Shown one piece after another: positions 15,125-23,191 of a DNA stretch of 32,236 bases (position 1 is its first letter; each line of letters starts with the position of its first letter). The translations under genes and the position numbers were made by a program. A model generated the notes under the pieces. It did not search any database, was not told where the DNA came from, and saw only the letters and a list, made by a program, of their open reading frames with translations. Where the stretch lies: the NCBI RefSeq assembly GCF_014836445.1, contig NZ_JACSQV010000003.1, positions 199,347-231,582 of the forward strand. Reading direction: 5' to 3'. Origin of the DNA: Cellulomonas avistercoris. GTDB lineage: Bacteria > Actinomycetota > Actinomycetes > Actinomycetales > Cellulomonadaceae.

Positions 15125-16403
15125 AGGTGATGCTCGACGTGCTGTAGCCGCAGGCGCTGCTCGGACCCGACCCGACCTTGGTCGGCTCGCCGGACGTGAC
15201 GCCCCGGTACTCCTCGCAGACGACGATCTTGCGCGACGCGTCGTTGCGGATCGTCACGCCCGAGATCGTCGCGCGGTCCCCGAGGTTGGGGTTGATGCCG
15301 ACGAGCGACTTGCCCGGTGCCGTGACCTGCACGTTCGAGATCTGCACCGTGCGGGCGTGCTGCGTCGAGCAGTTGCCGCACGAGCGGTAGAGCTTGCCGA
15401 AGTCGGAGACCTGGAAGTTCCGGATGACGAACGTGCCCGGGCCGTTGTGCTGGAACACCTTGTCGCTCGCGTAGCGCGCGCCGCCGCCGTCGACCGTCAT
15501 GGTCTGCGAGGCGGACGTGCCCTTGAAGGTCGCGGCGTCCTCGCCGACGTCCTCCCACCACACGTTCTGGACCGTGCACGTGCCGCGGCAGTGGATGCCG
15601 TCGGCGGCGCCCGTGCCGAGGATGACGTTCTTGATCGTCGCGCCGTCGGCGAGCTCGAACACGGGCGGCTGGCCCTCGTCCTGGCCGCCCGACGACAGGC
15701 CGTAGTACCGCACGAGCCCGCCGTCGAACGTCCCGCTGACCTTGATGGTCGCGGACACCTTCTGCTGGCCGGTGGCCGACGGCCACGACACGTTGCCGGA
15801 CGGCGGGGGGGTCGTGGGCGACGTGGTGGGCGTGGTGCCACCGCCGGACCCGACCTTCACGAGCTGCCACTGCTGGTTGTACTGGTTGTTGTCGGTGAGC
15901 TGGGTGACCGTCGCACCGTCGGCGGTGGAGCGGTCCGTGACGGTCACGGCCTTGCCCGAGTGGCGGTTGATCAGCCGCAGGTAGGCGCCGCTCGCCGAGT
16001 CGCCCAGCCTGAACTGCTGGTTGGTGCCGTTGAGGTCGGTGAACTGGCGGAACTCGCCGCGGTCGGCGGTGGACCAGTTCCACAGGTCGAGCACCTTGCC
16101 GGAGTGCCGGGACTTCAGCCGGTAGTAGCCGGACCCGGAGTCGACGAACTGCCACTGCTGCCAGGCGCCGTCGTTGCGGGGCCACTGCTGGATGACGGCG
16201 CCGTCCGCGGTGGAGGTGCCGGTGACGTCCATGACCTTGCCGCTCTGGCGGTTGACCAGGACGTACCAGGCGTTCGTGTCGACGCTCGCGGCGGCGGCGC
16301 CGGCGGCCGTGGCCAGGCCGAGCGCACCGCCGAGCACGAGCGCGAGGGCGGCGGCGAGCGCGACGCGGGCGGGGCGTCGGGCTGCCGGTGGTCTGGGGTG
16401 CAT
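15117..16403 (-). CDS. Secreted pectate lyase (PL3) with N-terminal ricin-type lectin domain
   Basis: The 428-residue exported enzyme has an N-terminal signal peptide (hydrophobic core about residues 14-32, probable cleavage after AGAAAA). Residues about 43-185 form a ricin-B/CBM13 beta-trefoil with three QxW-type repeats ([31 protein letters not shown]). A Thr/Pro/Gly linker follows. From about 200 to the end is a polysaccharide-lyase family 3 pectate lyase, with [46 protein letters not shown] and the cysteine-containing [11 protein letters not shown]. It would cleave polygalacturonate extracellularly by beta-elimination. ATG 16403 follows GAGAGG. It is divergent from the PfkB-type kinase gene. 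Confidence 0.92.
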   Translation of the reverse strand: MHPRPPAARRPARVALAAALALVLGGALGLATAAGAAAASVDTNAWYVLVNRQSGKVMDVTGTSTADGAVIQQWPRNDGAWQQWQFVDSGSGYYRLKSRHSGKVLDLWNWSTADRGEFRQFTDLNGTNQQFRLGDSASGAYLRLINRHSGKAVTVTDRSTADGATVTQLTDNNQYNQQWQLVKVGSGGGTTPTTSPTTPPPSGNVSWPSATGQQKVSATIKVSGTFDGGLVRYYGLSSGGQDEGQPPVFELADGATIKNVILGTGAADGIHCRGTCTVQNVWWEDVGEDAATFKGTSASQTMTVDGGGARYASDKVFQHNGPGTFVIRNFQVSDFGKLYRSCGNCSTQHARTVQISNVQVTAPGKSLVGINPNLGDRATISGVTIRNDASRKIVVCEEYRGVTSGEPTKVGSGPSSACGYSTSSITYR

Positions 16404-16480
16404 GTCTGCCTCTCGTCGGTGAGCGGGTGCGCGTCACCCAACCACGACCGGACATTCCCGGTGAAGCCTCCGTGCCGGGG

Positions 16481-16507
16481 TGAAACGGTTTGTTGTGAAC
16501 GATCACA
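16481..16507. promoter_or_regulatory. Possible operator region between pectate lyase and PfkB genes
   Basis: The 151-bp divergent gap contains AAACGGTTT (16483-16491), which resembles a LacI-type half-palindrome. TGTGA (16494-16498) and TCACA (16503-16507) follow, separated by 4 rather than the usual 6 bases of a CRP-like box. Both are imperfect, so the assignment is weak. Confidence 0.28.
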
Positions 16508-16554
16508 GCGCGCGGCTGCCGGAGTGTCGCGCGGTGCCCTGCGAGGATGCCCGC

Positions 16555-17502
16555 ATGCCAGCACCGCTCGTCTGCTGCGGCCTGACGACCCTCGACGTCA
16601 CGCAGACCCTCGACCGCCTGCCGGCCGCCGACGAGAAGGTCGTCGCGGACGGCCTGGACGTCACGTTCGGCGGTCCCGCCGCCAACGCGGCCGCCGTGGC
16701 CGTCGGGCTCGGGGTGCCCACCACGCTCGTCACGGTCCTCGGCGCCGGCCCGCTGGCCGACGTGGCGCGCGCCGGCCTGGCCGCCGCGGGCGTCCGGGTC
16801 GTCGACCTGGCACCGCACGCCGCCGACGTCCTGCCCGTCTCGACCGTGCTCGTGACGCGGGCCACGGGGGAGCGCGCCGTGGTCTCCGTCAACGGTGCAC
16901 GCACCTCGGGGCTGCCGGCGCCCGCGCCCGAGGTCGTGCACGGCGCTGGTGCGCTGCTCGTCGACGGGCACCACCCCGACGCGGCCCTCGTGCTCGCGCG
17001 CGCCGCGCGTGCGGCCGGGGTCCCCGTCCTGCTCGACGGCGGCAGCTGGAAGCCGTCCACCCCCGAGCTCCTGGCGACGGTCGACCTGGCCGTCCTGTCC
17101 GCCGACTTCCGGCTGCCGAGCGCGCTCGCGGGCGCCGGGGTCGCGCAGCACGCGGTCGACGCGCTGCTCGACGCGGTCGCGGCGCTCGGCCCGTCGTTCG
17201 TGGCGCGCAGCGCCGGCGGGGGTGCCGTGCGCGTGCGCCGCGTCGCCGCGGACGGCCGGCCGGTGCGCTCGGCGCTGCGTCCCGCCGCGGTCCCCGCGGG
17301 CCGCGTCGTCGACACCCTGGGTGCGGGGGACGTGCTGCACGGTGCGATGGCGGCGGCGCTGGCGCGGGGCGACGACGCGCTCGACGCGCTCGCCGACGGC
17401 GTGCGGTGGGCGACCGTCTCGGTGCAGCACGCCGGCGCCCGGGGGTGGCTCGGTGCGACGGGTCCCGACGCCCCGCTGCCGGAGTCCGAGCCGCGCGCCT
17501 GA
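16555..17502 (+). CDS. PfkB-family carbohydrate kinase
   Basis: The 315-residue sugar kinase has the ribokinase fold. The N-terminal glycine signature is [22 protein letters not shown], and the C-terminal PfkB motif [20 protein letters not shown] contains the catalytic Asp. The ATG at 16555 follows GAGGA eight bases upstream. The gene is divergent from the pectate lyase and ends before the ROK repressor. The substrate is not evident. A role with products of pectin breakdown (2-keto-3-deoxygluconate kinase) or with the neighbouring amino-sugar operon are both possible but unproven. Confidence 0.88.
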   Translation: MPAPLVCCGLTTLDVTQTLDRLPAADEKVVADGLDVTFGGPAANAAAVAVGLGVPTTLVTVLGAGPLADVARAGLAAAGVRVVDLAPHAADVLPVSTVLVTRATGERAVVSVNGARTSGLPAPAPEVVHGAGALLVDGHHPDAALVLARAARAAGVPVLLDGGSWKPSTPELLATVDLAVLSADFRLPSALAGAGVAQHAVDALLDAVAALGPSFVARSAGGGAVRVRRVAADGRPVRSALRPAAVPAGRVVDTLGAGDVLHGAMAAALARGDDALDALADGVRWATVSVQHAGARGWLGATGPDAPLPESEPRA

Positions 17503-17507
17503 GCCGT

Positions 17508-17547
17508 CCCCCGGGGCCCGGGCGGCGTCCTGCCGCTGCGGCCGGGG
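17508..17547 (+). terminator. Candidate terminator after the PfkB gene
   Basis: GCGGC and GCCGC pair around GTCCT, and the flanking C-rich and G-rich arms (CCCCGGGGCCC and GGCCGGGG) extend the stem with small bulges. It begins six bases past the stop codon. Confidence 0.45.
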
Positions 17548-17587
17548 AGGGGTGCGTCACGCCCGGATGACGCGCCGCGCACGGTCG

Positions 17588-17622
17588 TGTGAACCCGCGG
17601 TCACGATGTGATCACGGTCACT
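17588..17622 (+). promoter_or_regulatory. CRP/GlxR-like binding sites upstream of the ROK repressor
   Basis: TGTGA (17607-17611), six bases, then TCACT (17618-17622) matches the CRP consensus TGTGA-N6-TCACA at all but the last base. A second, less regular pair, TGTGA (17588-17592) and TCAC (17601-17604) with 8 bases between, lies 19 bp upstream. The main site is centred about 16 bp before the TTGACG hexamer, a position suited to catabolite activation. Actinobacterial Crp/GlxR proteins use the same consensus. Confidence 0.5.
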
Positions 17623-17630
17623 CCGGACCG

Positions 17631-17661
17631 TTGACGCGGATTAGTAAGGAAGGTCTACTAA
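17631..17661 (+). promoter_or_regulatory. Promoter with ROK operator TTAGTA-N9-TACTAA
   Basis: TTGACG at 17631-17636 is a good -35 hexamer. TCTACT at 17654-17659 lies 17 bases downstream as a candidate -10. Overlapping it is a perfect inverted repeat, TTAGTA (17641-17646) and TACTAA (17656-17661). A/T-rich palindromes of this look are known operators of ROK repressors (NagC/XylR type). The site lies in the core promoter, so occupancy should block polymerase. The transcription start would fall at about 17666, next to the GTG start at 17667, which suggests a leaderless message. Confidence 0.6.
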
Positions 17662-17666
17662 CAAAT

Positions 17667-18842
17667 GTGTCCCCGTCGCCCCGCCCGCTCGCCACCCGCA
17701 CGCCGGGCCCCGTCCGGCGCGCGCTGCGGCCGACCACCAAGGTGCTGCCCGAGCACGCCCGCGCGCACAACCGCTCGCTCGTCCTGGGCCACCTGTTCCA
17801 CGAGGGGCCGTCGTCCCGCGCCGACATCGCGCGCAGCACGGGGCTCACGCGCGTGACCGTCTCGGACCTCGTGGCCGCCCTGCTCGCCGAGGACCTCGTC
17901 GCCGAGCTCGGGGTCCGCACCGAGAGCAGGGTGGGCAAGCCCGCGACGCTCGTGGGCCTGCGCTCGTCCGACCACCACGTCGTCGTGGTCGACCTCGCCG
18001 ACGACGCGACCGTCCACGGCGCCGTCATGACGCTCGACGGCGAGGTCGTCACGCGGGAGCAGGCCGCCGGTGCCGGTGCCACGGGCAGGGCGGCGGTCGC
18101 GCTCGTGGAGGACCTCTGCCGCCGGCTGCTCGCGAGCGCGACCCGGCCGGTCGTCGGCATCGGCATCTCGTCGCCCGGCGTCATCGACGCCGCGGGCCGG
18201 GTGGTCGAGGCGCCGAACCGCGGCTGGTACGACGTGCCGCTCGCGGCGCGGCTGTCGGCCGCGCTCGGCACCCCCGTGCACGTCGCGAACGACGCCAACA
18301 CGCGCGCCCTGGGGGAGTACACCTACGGCGGCGCCGCGTCCGACGCGATGATCGTCACCGTCGGCCAGGGCGTCGGTGCCGGGATGCTCGTCGACGGCGC
18401 GCTCGTGCGCGGCCGCGGCCACGCCGCGGGGGAGATCGGGCATGTCACCGTCGTCGACGCGCAGACCGTCGGCGAGACCCCCCTGCCGTGCGCGTGCGGA
18501 CGCACCGGCTGCCTCGAGACCGTGCTCAGCGCGCCCGCGCTGCGACGCCGCACGGAGCTCGCCCCCGAGGACCCCGACGCGGCGCTCGCGTCGGTCGGAC
18601 GGATGCTGGGCTGCGCCCTGGCACCCGTCGTCAGCGCGCTGAACCTCGCCGAGGTCCTGCTCTCCGGCCCGCCGGAGCTGCTCGACGGACCCCTGCGGGA
18701 GGCCGCGACCACCACCCTCCGCGAGCGGACGATGCCCGTGATCGGGCAGGACCTGCGGGTGCGGATGGCGGCTCTCGACGAGGACGCGGCGCTCGCGGGC
18801 GCCGCCGTGCTCGTCCTGTCCGGACAGCTCGGGATCACGTGA
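17667..18842 (+). CDS. ROK-family transcriptional repressor (NagC/XylR-like)
   Basis: The 391-residue regulator has an N-terminal winged helix-turn-helix (about residues 30-90: NRSLVLGHLFHEGPSSRADIARSTGLTRVTVSDLVAALL) and a C-terminal ROK sugar-binding domain. That domain shows VGIGISSPGVIDAAGRVVEAPN, HVANDANTRALGEYTYGG, GQGVGAGMLVDGAL and the zinc motif CACGRTGCLE. The ATP-binding DxGGT motif of ROK kinases is absent, as expected for a repressor. GTG 17667 is the first in-frame start after the operator. The gene precedes the sugar transporter operon on the same strand and probably represses both, with an amino-sugar or its phosphate as inducer (inference). Confidence 0.9.
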   Translation: MSPSPRPLATRTPGPVRRALRPTTKVLPEHARAHNRSLVLGHLFHEGPSSRADIARSTGLTRVTVSDLVAALLAEDLVAELGVRTESRVGKPATLVGLRSSDHHVVVVDLADDATVHGAVMTLDGEVVTREQAAGAGATGRAAVALVEDLCRRLLASATRPVVGIGISSPGVIDAAGRVVEAPNRGWYDVPLAARLSAALGTPVHVANDANTRALGEYTYGGAASDAMIVTVGQGVGAGMLVDGALVRGRGHAAGEIGHVTVVDAQTVGETPLPCACGRTGCLETVLSAPALRRRTELAPEDPDAALASVGRMLGCALAPVVSALNLAEVLLSGPPELLDGPLREAATTTLRERTMPVIGQDLRVRMAALDEDAALAGAAVLVLSGQLGIT

Positions 18843-18852
18843 CGGTCCCGAG
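18828..18852 (+). terminator. Hairpin over the ROK stop codon, core TCACGTGA
   Basis: CTCGGGA (18828-18834) pairs with TCCCGAG (18846-18852). The 11-base interval contains the 8-bp palindrome TCACGTGA (18835-18842), which includes the TGA stop. It could end the repressor transcript or serve as an operator. Confidence 0.5.
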
Positions 18853-18863
18853 CGACCGGGGCC

Positions 18864-18892
18864 GGCTCGCCGTCACGTGACGACCGCGAGCC
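18864..18892 (+). promoter_or_regulatory. Nested inverted repeat around a second CACGTG core
   Basis: GGCTCGC (18864-18870) pairs with GCGAGCC (18886-18892). Inside lies a 12-bp perfect palindrome CGTCACGTGACG (18871-18882), whose TCACGTGA is 38 bp downstream of the first copy. It sits 80-108 bp before the binding-protein start, so it is a candidate operator for the transporter operon or an attenuator. Confidence 0.45.
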
Positions 18893-18910
18893 GACCTTCC
18901 AGCAGGTCGG
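18891..18910 (+). terminator. Third hairpin in the repressor-transporter gap
   Basis: CCGACCT (18891-18897) pairs with AGGTCGG (18904-18910) around TCCAGC. It directly abuts the previous inverted repeat, sharing two bases, so the two structures are mutually exclusive at that edge. There is no U-tract. Confidence 0.45.
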
Positions 18911-18971
18911 CAGCACCACCCACCGGCGACGTCGTGGCGACGATCGCCTCGCACACGGGAGGACCACCCAC

Positions 18972-20249
18972 GTGAAGATCCTACGTTTCGGCGCCGTCGC
19001 ACTGACGTCAGCGCTCGCGCTCGCCGCGTGCTCCAGCGGCGGCGCCACCAGCTCCGACGGGGCGTCCGGCGACGCGGAGGGCGCCGAGATCCGCGTCTGG
19101 CTCGTCGGCACCGACACCCCCGACGTCGCGCGCGAGTACCTGACGTCGACGTTCGAGGAGGAGAACCCCGGCTCGACGCTCACGATCGAGGAGCAGTCGT
19201 GGACGGGGCTCGTCGACAAGCTCACCACCGCGCTGTCGTCCTCCGACTCGCCCGACGTCGTCGAGGTCGGCAACACGCAGGCCGCGACGTTCACGTCGGC
19301 CGGGTACTTCGCACCACTCGACGACATCGCCGAGGACCTCGGCGGCGACGACCTGCTGCCGGGCTTCGTCAAGGCCGGCACGTGGGAGGACACGCTCTAC
19401 GCCGCGCCCTACTACGCCGGCTCGCGCATCGTGTTCTACAGCGGGCAGGTCCTCGGGAGCACGCCCGTGCCGACGACGCTCGCGGAGTACGTGCAGACCG
19501 CCAAGTCCCTGCGGACGGCCGACCGGTCCGGCCTGTGGTTCCCCGGGCAGGACTGGTACAACGCCCTGCCCTTCGTGTGGGAGAACGGCGGCTTCATCGC
19601 CGAGCCTGACGACGACGGCACGTGGGAGGCCGGGTTCTCCTCCCCGGGCGGCGTCAAGGGGCTCCAGCAGGTGCAGGACCTCATGGTCAACGCGTCCAAC
19701 GCGCCCAAGGACGGCGACGAGGCCGAGCTGCAGGTGCCGTTCTGCGCCGGGCAGACGACGTTCCTGTCCGCACCGAACTGGATCCGCTGGTCCATCCAGG
19801 CACCCGCCGACGCCGAGGCGCCCGGCTGCCCCGACACCTTCGGCGCCGACCTGCACGCCTTCCCCCTCCCCGGCGCGACCGCGGGCCAGACCGCCAAGGT
19901 CTTCGCCGGCGGGTCGAACGTCGCCGTCGCGACGAAGTCCGCGAACGTCGACCTCGCCAAGAAGGCCCTGACCATCCTGCTCTCGGAGGAGTACCAGACG
20001 ATCCTCGCCGAGAACTCGATGATCCCGGCCCGCAAGTCGCTCGCCTCGGCGCTGCCGCAGGACGAGTTCACCCAGGCGTCCGCCGCCGCCGCGGCCAACG
20101 CCGAGCTCACGCCGGCGACCCCGAGGTGGGGCGACGTCGAGGCGCAGAAGGTCATCCAGGACGCGCTCGTCCAGATCGCGCAGGGCGGTGACGTCCCGAC
20201 GATCGCCGCGGAGCTCGACGCCCAGATCGAGTCCATCCTCAACGGCTGA
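18972..20249 (+). CDS. Extracellular sugar-binding lipoprotein of an ABC importer
   Basis: The 425-residue protein has a lipoprotein signal with lipobox LALAAC (Cys20), then a Ser/Gly/Asp linker. The family-1 solute-binding fold follows: EIRVWLVGTDTPDVAREYLTSTFEEENPGSTLTIEEQSW at the start and VEVGNTQAATFTSAGYFAPLD, typical of carbohydrate-binding proteins such as DasA and NgcE. The GTG at 18972 is preceded by GGGAGGA. It should capture a sugar and deliver it to the two permeases downstream. The operon's NagB and ROK kinase suggest N-acetylglucosamine or chitobiose, but the ligand is inferred from context only. A strong hairpin follows the gene. Confidence 0.92.
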   Translation: MKILRFGAVALTSALALAACSSGGATSSDGASGDAEGAEIRVWLVGTDTPDVAREYLTSTFEEENPGSTLTIEEQSWTGLVDKLTTALSSSDSPDVVEVGNTQAATFTSAGYFAPLDDIAEDLGGDDLLPGFVKAGTWEDTLYAAPYYAGSRIVFYSGQVLGSTPVPTTLAEYVQTAKSLRTADRSGLWFPGQDWYNALPFVWENGGFIAEPDDDGTWEAGFSSPGGVKGLQQVQDLMVNASNAPKDGDEAELQVPFCAGQTTFLSAPNWIRWSIQAPADAEAPGCPDTFGADLHAFPLPGATAGQTAKVFAGGSNVAVATKSANVDLAKKALTILLSEEYQTILAENSMIPARKSLASALPQDEFTQASAAAAANAELTPATPRWGDVEAQKVIQDALVQIAQGGDVPTIAAELDAQIESILNG

Positions 20250-20259
20250 CCCGGCAGCT

Positions 20260-20292
20260 CCGGTCGGGCCCGCGCGACGCGGGCCCGACCGG
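20260..20292 (+). terminator. 14-bp hairpin inside the operon, after the binding-protein gene
   Basis: A perfect 14-bp inverted repeat (20260-20273 with 20279-20292) has a 5-base loop GCGAC and lies between the binding-protein stop and the permease start. Such intercistronic hairpins act as partial terminators or as 3'-end shields that let the binding protein be made in excess over the membrane subunits, as known for malE. That role here is inference. Confidence 0.75.
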
Positions 20293-20312
20293 CCGTCGAC
20301 GGAGGGACACCC

Positions 20313-21269
20313 ATGAGCTCCACCACGCTCCCGGCGGCCCCGCCGGACGCCGCCCCGGTGCCGCGCGCGACGCGCGTGATCACCCCGGCCCGCCTCCTGC
20401 CCTGGCTGATGCTGGCCCCCAGCCTCGCCGTGCTCGTCGTCATCACGGGCTACCCGCTCGTGCGCATGCTGTGGCTGTCGGTCCACGAGTACGAGCGCGC
20501 CCAGCTGCTCGGGGTGCCCGCACCGTTCGTCGGCCTGGACAACTACGTCGCGACGCTCACCGACGAGCGCTTCTGGGCGGTGACGGCCCGCAGCTTCGTC
20601 TTCATGCTCGTGTGCGTCGCCGCCACCATCACCGTGGGCACGCTCGTCGCGCTCCTGCTCATGCGGCTCGGCAGGGTCATGCGCCTCGTCCTGTCGACCG
20701 GCATGCTGCTGGCCTGGGCCATGCCCCCGCTCGCGGCGATGCTGGTGTGGGGCTGGATCTTCGACACCCAGTACGGCGTCGTCAACCACGTCCTGACGTC
20801 GCTGACGGGGGACGACTGGATGGGCCACTCGTGGCTCATCTCGCCGCTGTCGTTCTTCGCCGTCGCGGCGCTCGTCATCGTGTGGGGCGCCATCCCGTTC
20901 GTGGCGTTCACGCTCTACGCCGGCTTCACGCAGATCCCCGGCGAGGTGCTGGAGGCCGCGCAGCTCGACGGTGCGAGCGCGCGGCAGCGCTTCGTGGGCG
21001 TGCAGGTCCCGTACGTGCGGACCATCTACGTCGTCGTCATCGTGCTCTCGATGATCTGGGACCTGAAGGTCTTCACGCAGATCTTCGTGCTGCAGGGCAT
21101 CGGCGGCGTCAAGGCGCAGACCAGCACGCTGGGTGTCTACATCTACGAGATGGGCATGGCGCAGGGCCACTACGGCGCCGCCAGCGCCATCGCCGTCATC
21201 TTCACGATCATCATGCTCGCGATCTCGGCGTACTACGTGCGCGCGACGATCAGGGAGGAGCAGCTGTGA
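20313..21269 (+). CDS. ABC sugar importer, permease (MalF-type)
   Basis: The 318-residue inner-membrane subunit has about six helices, the first at residues 28-46 (LPWLMLAPSLAVLVVITGY). The ATPase-docking EAA loop is present as EVLEAAQLDGASARQRFVGVQVPYV. A periplasmic loop with PFVGLDNYVATLTDERFWAV is typical of the family. The ATG at 20313 follows GGAGGG, and the stop overlaps the GTG of the second permease (GTGA). No ATPase is encoded in the operon, so a shared MsiK-like ATPase elsewhere would have to energise it, as in other actinobacterial sugar importers. Confidence 0.93.
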   Translation: MSSTTLPAAPPDAAPVPRATRVITPARLLPWLMLAPSLAVLVVITGYPLVRMLWLSVHEYERAQLLGVPAPFVGLDNYVATLTDERFWAVTARSFVFMLVCVAATITVGTLVALLLMRLGRVMRLVLSTGMLLAWAMPPLAAMLVWGWIFDTQYGVVNHVLTSLTGDDWMGHSWLISPLSFFAVAALVIVWGAIPFVAFTLYAGFTQIPGEVLEAAQLDGASARQRFVGVQVPYVRTIYVVVIVLSMIWDLKVFTQIFVLQGIGGVKAQTSTLGVYIYEMGMAQGHYGAASAIAVIFTIIMLAISAYYVRATIREEQL

Positions 21270-22192
21270 GCCTCGCACCCGTCGGTGCCGTGCCCGCGGC
21301 CGTCGCGCCGGCCGTCGTGCCGCGTCCGGCCGTCGGCACCCGCCGTCGCCCCGCGCGCCGCACGGCGGCGTCCGTCGGCTGGGGCGTCGTCGCGGCGCTG
21401 CTCGCCGCCGCGTTCGCGTTCCCCGTCTACTGGATGCTCAACACGTCGCTGCTGCCCACGAACCTCATCTCGGGCCCCGAGCTGCACCTGTGGCCGGACC
21501 GGCTCACGCTGCGCAACTACGACACCGCGATCTTCCACCAGGAGCGCTCGCCGTTCCTCCCCGCGCTCGGCACCTCGCTGCAGGTCACGTTCCTCGTGCT
21601 CGTCGCCTCGATGGTCCTGGCGTTCGCCGCGTCCCTGGCCGTCACGCGCTTCCGGTTCCGTGGCCGCAAGGCGTTCGTGCTGTCGATCCTGGTCGTCCAG
21701 ATGGTGCCGGGCGAGGCGATGATGATCTCGGTCTTCCAGCTCGTCGACGCCTGGCAGCTGCTCAACACCGTGCTGGCCCTGGGGCTCGTGTACCTGGCGG
21801 GCGTGCTGCCGTTCACCGTCTGGACCCTGCGCGGGTTCGTCGACGGCGTCCCCGTCGAGCTCGAGGAGGCCGCGATGATCGACGGCTGCTCGCGGCCCCG
21901 CGCGTTCTGGAAGGTGACGTTCCCGCTGCTGGCACCCGGGCTCGTGGCGACCGGCGTGTTCGCCTTCCTGCAGGCGTGGAACGAGTTCATGATGGCGCTG
22001 ATCATCATGACCAGGCCCGAGTCCATGACGTTGCCCGTGTGGCTGCGCACGTTCCAGCAGGCCACCAAGGCGACGGACTGGGGGGCGCTCATGGCGGGCT
22101 CCGTGCTGGTCGCGGTCCCGGTCGTCGTCTTCTTCCTCCTGGTGCAGGGACGGATGACCGGCGGCCTGGTGTCCGGGGCGGTCAAGGGCTGA
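21266..22192 (+). CDS. ABC sugar importer, permease (MalG-type)
   Basis: The 308-residue membrane subunit has an Ala/Pro/Arg-rich cytoplasmic start, then six helices beginning near residue 37 (SVGWGVVAALLAAAFAFPVYW). The EAA loop reads VELEEAAMIDGCSRPRAFWKVTFPLL. The stretch FAFLQAWNEFMMALIIM near the C-terminus is a hallmark of MalG-type permeases. Its GTG overlaps the stop of the first permease, so the two subunits are made together. The kinase gene starts three bases after its stop. Confidence 0.93.
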   Translation: MSLAPVGAVPAAVAPAVVPRPAVGTRRRPARRTAASVGWGVVAALLAAAFAFPVYWMLNTSLLPTNLISGPELHLWPDRLTLRNYDTAIFHQERSPFLPALGTSLQVTFLVLVASMVLAFAASLAVTRFRFRGRKAFVLSILVVQMVPGEAMMISVFQLVDAWQLLNTVLALGLVYLAGVLPFTVWTLRGFVDGVPVELEEAAMIDGCSRPRAFWKVTFPLLAPGLVATGVFAFLQAWNEFMMALIIMTRPESMTLPVWLRTFQQATKATDWGALMAGSVLVAVPVVVFFLLVQGRMTGGLVSGAVKG

Positions 22193-22195
22193 GCC

Positions 22196-23191
22196 ATGGA
22201 CGACACGATCCCGGGGGGGAGTCCCGTCGTGCCCGCAGCACACCTCGACCCGCGCGCGCCCGGCTGGGGCGTCGGCGTCGACATCGGCGGCACCAAGGTG
22301 CTCGCGGTCCTGCTCGACCCCGCGGGCCGGGTCGTCGGGACGCACCGCGTCGCGACGCGACCGGGCCAGGTCGGCCTCGTCGACGCGGTGACGACGTCGG
22401 TGCGCGCGCTCACCGCCGCGCACGACGTGCCGCCCGCGGCGCTCGCGGGCGTCGGGATCGGCGTGCCCGGCGTCGTCGACCCCGTGACGGGGACCGTCGA
22501 GCACGCCGTCAACGTCGGCGTGGACCGCCCGTTCGCGCTGGCCGACGCCGTCGCGGGGGCGCTCGCCACGCGCGTGCGGGTGCGCGTCGAGAACGACCTC
22601 AACGTCGCCGTGCTCGGTGCCGCGCACACGCTCGCGCCGGCGGGGGAGCGCCGCGACCTCGCGTTCCTCGCGCTCGGGACGGGCGTCGCGGCCGGTCTGC
22701 TGCTCGACGGGACGCTGCGCCGCGGCTCGCACCGGGCGGCCGGGGAGGTCGGCCACCTGACGCTCGTGCCCGACGGCCTGCCCTGCGGGTGCGGGCAGCG
22801 CGGCTGCGTCGAGCAGTACGCGTCGGGCAGCGCGCTCGACGCCGCGTGGCCGTCGCCGGACGGGCGGCCGGCACCCCTGGTCCTGTTCGATGCCGCCGCC
22901 GCGGGGGACCCGCGCGCCGTCGCCGTGCGCGACCGGTTCGTGTGGGCCGTCGCGGGTGCCGTGCGGATCCTGGTCCTCACGTGCGACGTCGACGCCGTCG
23001 TCGTGGGAGGGGGTGTGAGCGGCGTGGGTGAGCCGCTGCTGCACGCGGTGCGCGCCGAGCTGGCGCGCGAGACCGCGGCATCGGCCTTCCTCGGGTCGCT
23101 GCGGCTCGCCGAGCGTGTTCACCTGGCACCACAGCACGTCCCGGTGGGTGCCGTGGGCGCCGCGCTGGTCGGACGAGGGGAGATCGGCTGA
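22196..23191 (+). CDS. ROK-family sugar kinase (glucokinase/GlcNAc kinase-like)
   Basis: The 331-residue kinase shows the ATP-binding motif VGVDIGGTK (Asp29-Lys34), VGIGVPGVVDPVTGTVE, the catalytic-base region VENDLNVAVLGAAH, GTGVAAGLLLDGTL, EVGHLTLVPDGLPCGCGQRGCVEQYASG (catalytic His/Glu and zinc motif CxCGxxGCxE) and a C-terminal VVVGGGVSG. It lacks a DNA-binding domain, unlike the ROK repressor upstream. AAGGG precedes the ATG, which lies three bases after the permease stop. In this operon it most likely phosphorylates imported N-acetylglucosamine or glucosamine; glucose is an alternative. Confidence 0.92.
   Translation: MDDTIPGGSPVVPAAHLDPRAPGWGVGVDIGGTKVLAVLLDPAGRVVGTHRVATRPGQVGLVDAVTTSVRALTAAHDVPPAALAGVGIGVPGVVDPVTGTVEHAVNVGVDRPFALADAVAGALATRVRVRVENDLNVAVLGAAHTLAPAGERRDLAFLALGTGVAAGLLLDGTLRRGSHRAAGEVGHLTLVPDGLPCGCGQRGCVEQYASGSALDAAWPSPDGRPAPLVLFDAAAAGDPRAVAVRDRFVWAVAGAVRILVLTCDVDAVVVGGGVSGVGEPLLHAVRAELARETAASAFLGSLRLAERVHLAPQHVPVGAVGAALVGRGEIG

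Noticed and set aside
16483..16507. A LacI operator or CRP site for the pectate lyase gene
   Set aside because: AAACGGTTT lacks full symmetry, and the TGTGA/TCACA arms have a 4-base spacer, so neither meets its consensus. Kept only as a low-confidence regulatory feature.
12991..17430. A 1479-codon open frame on the minus strand running from pgi into the sugar-kinase region
   Set aside because: Only its 3' part (pgi, from GTG 14673) is a recognisable protein. The rest is Arg/Gly/Ala/His-rich sequence antisense to, or out of frame with, supported genes, a usual result of very high GC content with few stop codons.
17589..17666. An upstream start for the ROK repressor at GTG 17589
   Set aside because: It would place the promoter, the TTAGTA operator and the CRP-like box inside coding sequence, and the added 26 residues match nothing in the family.
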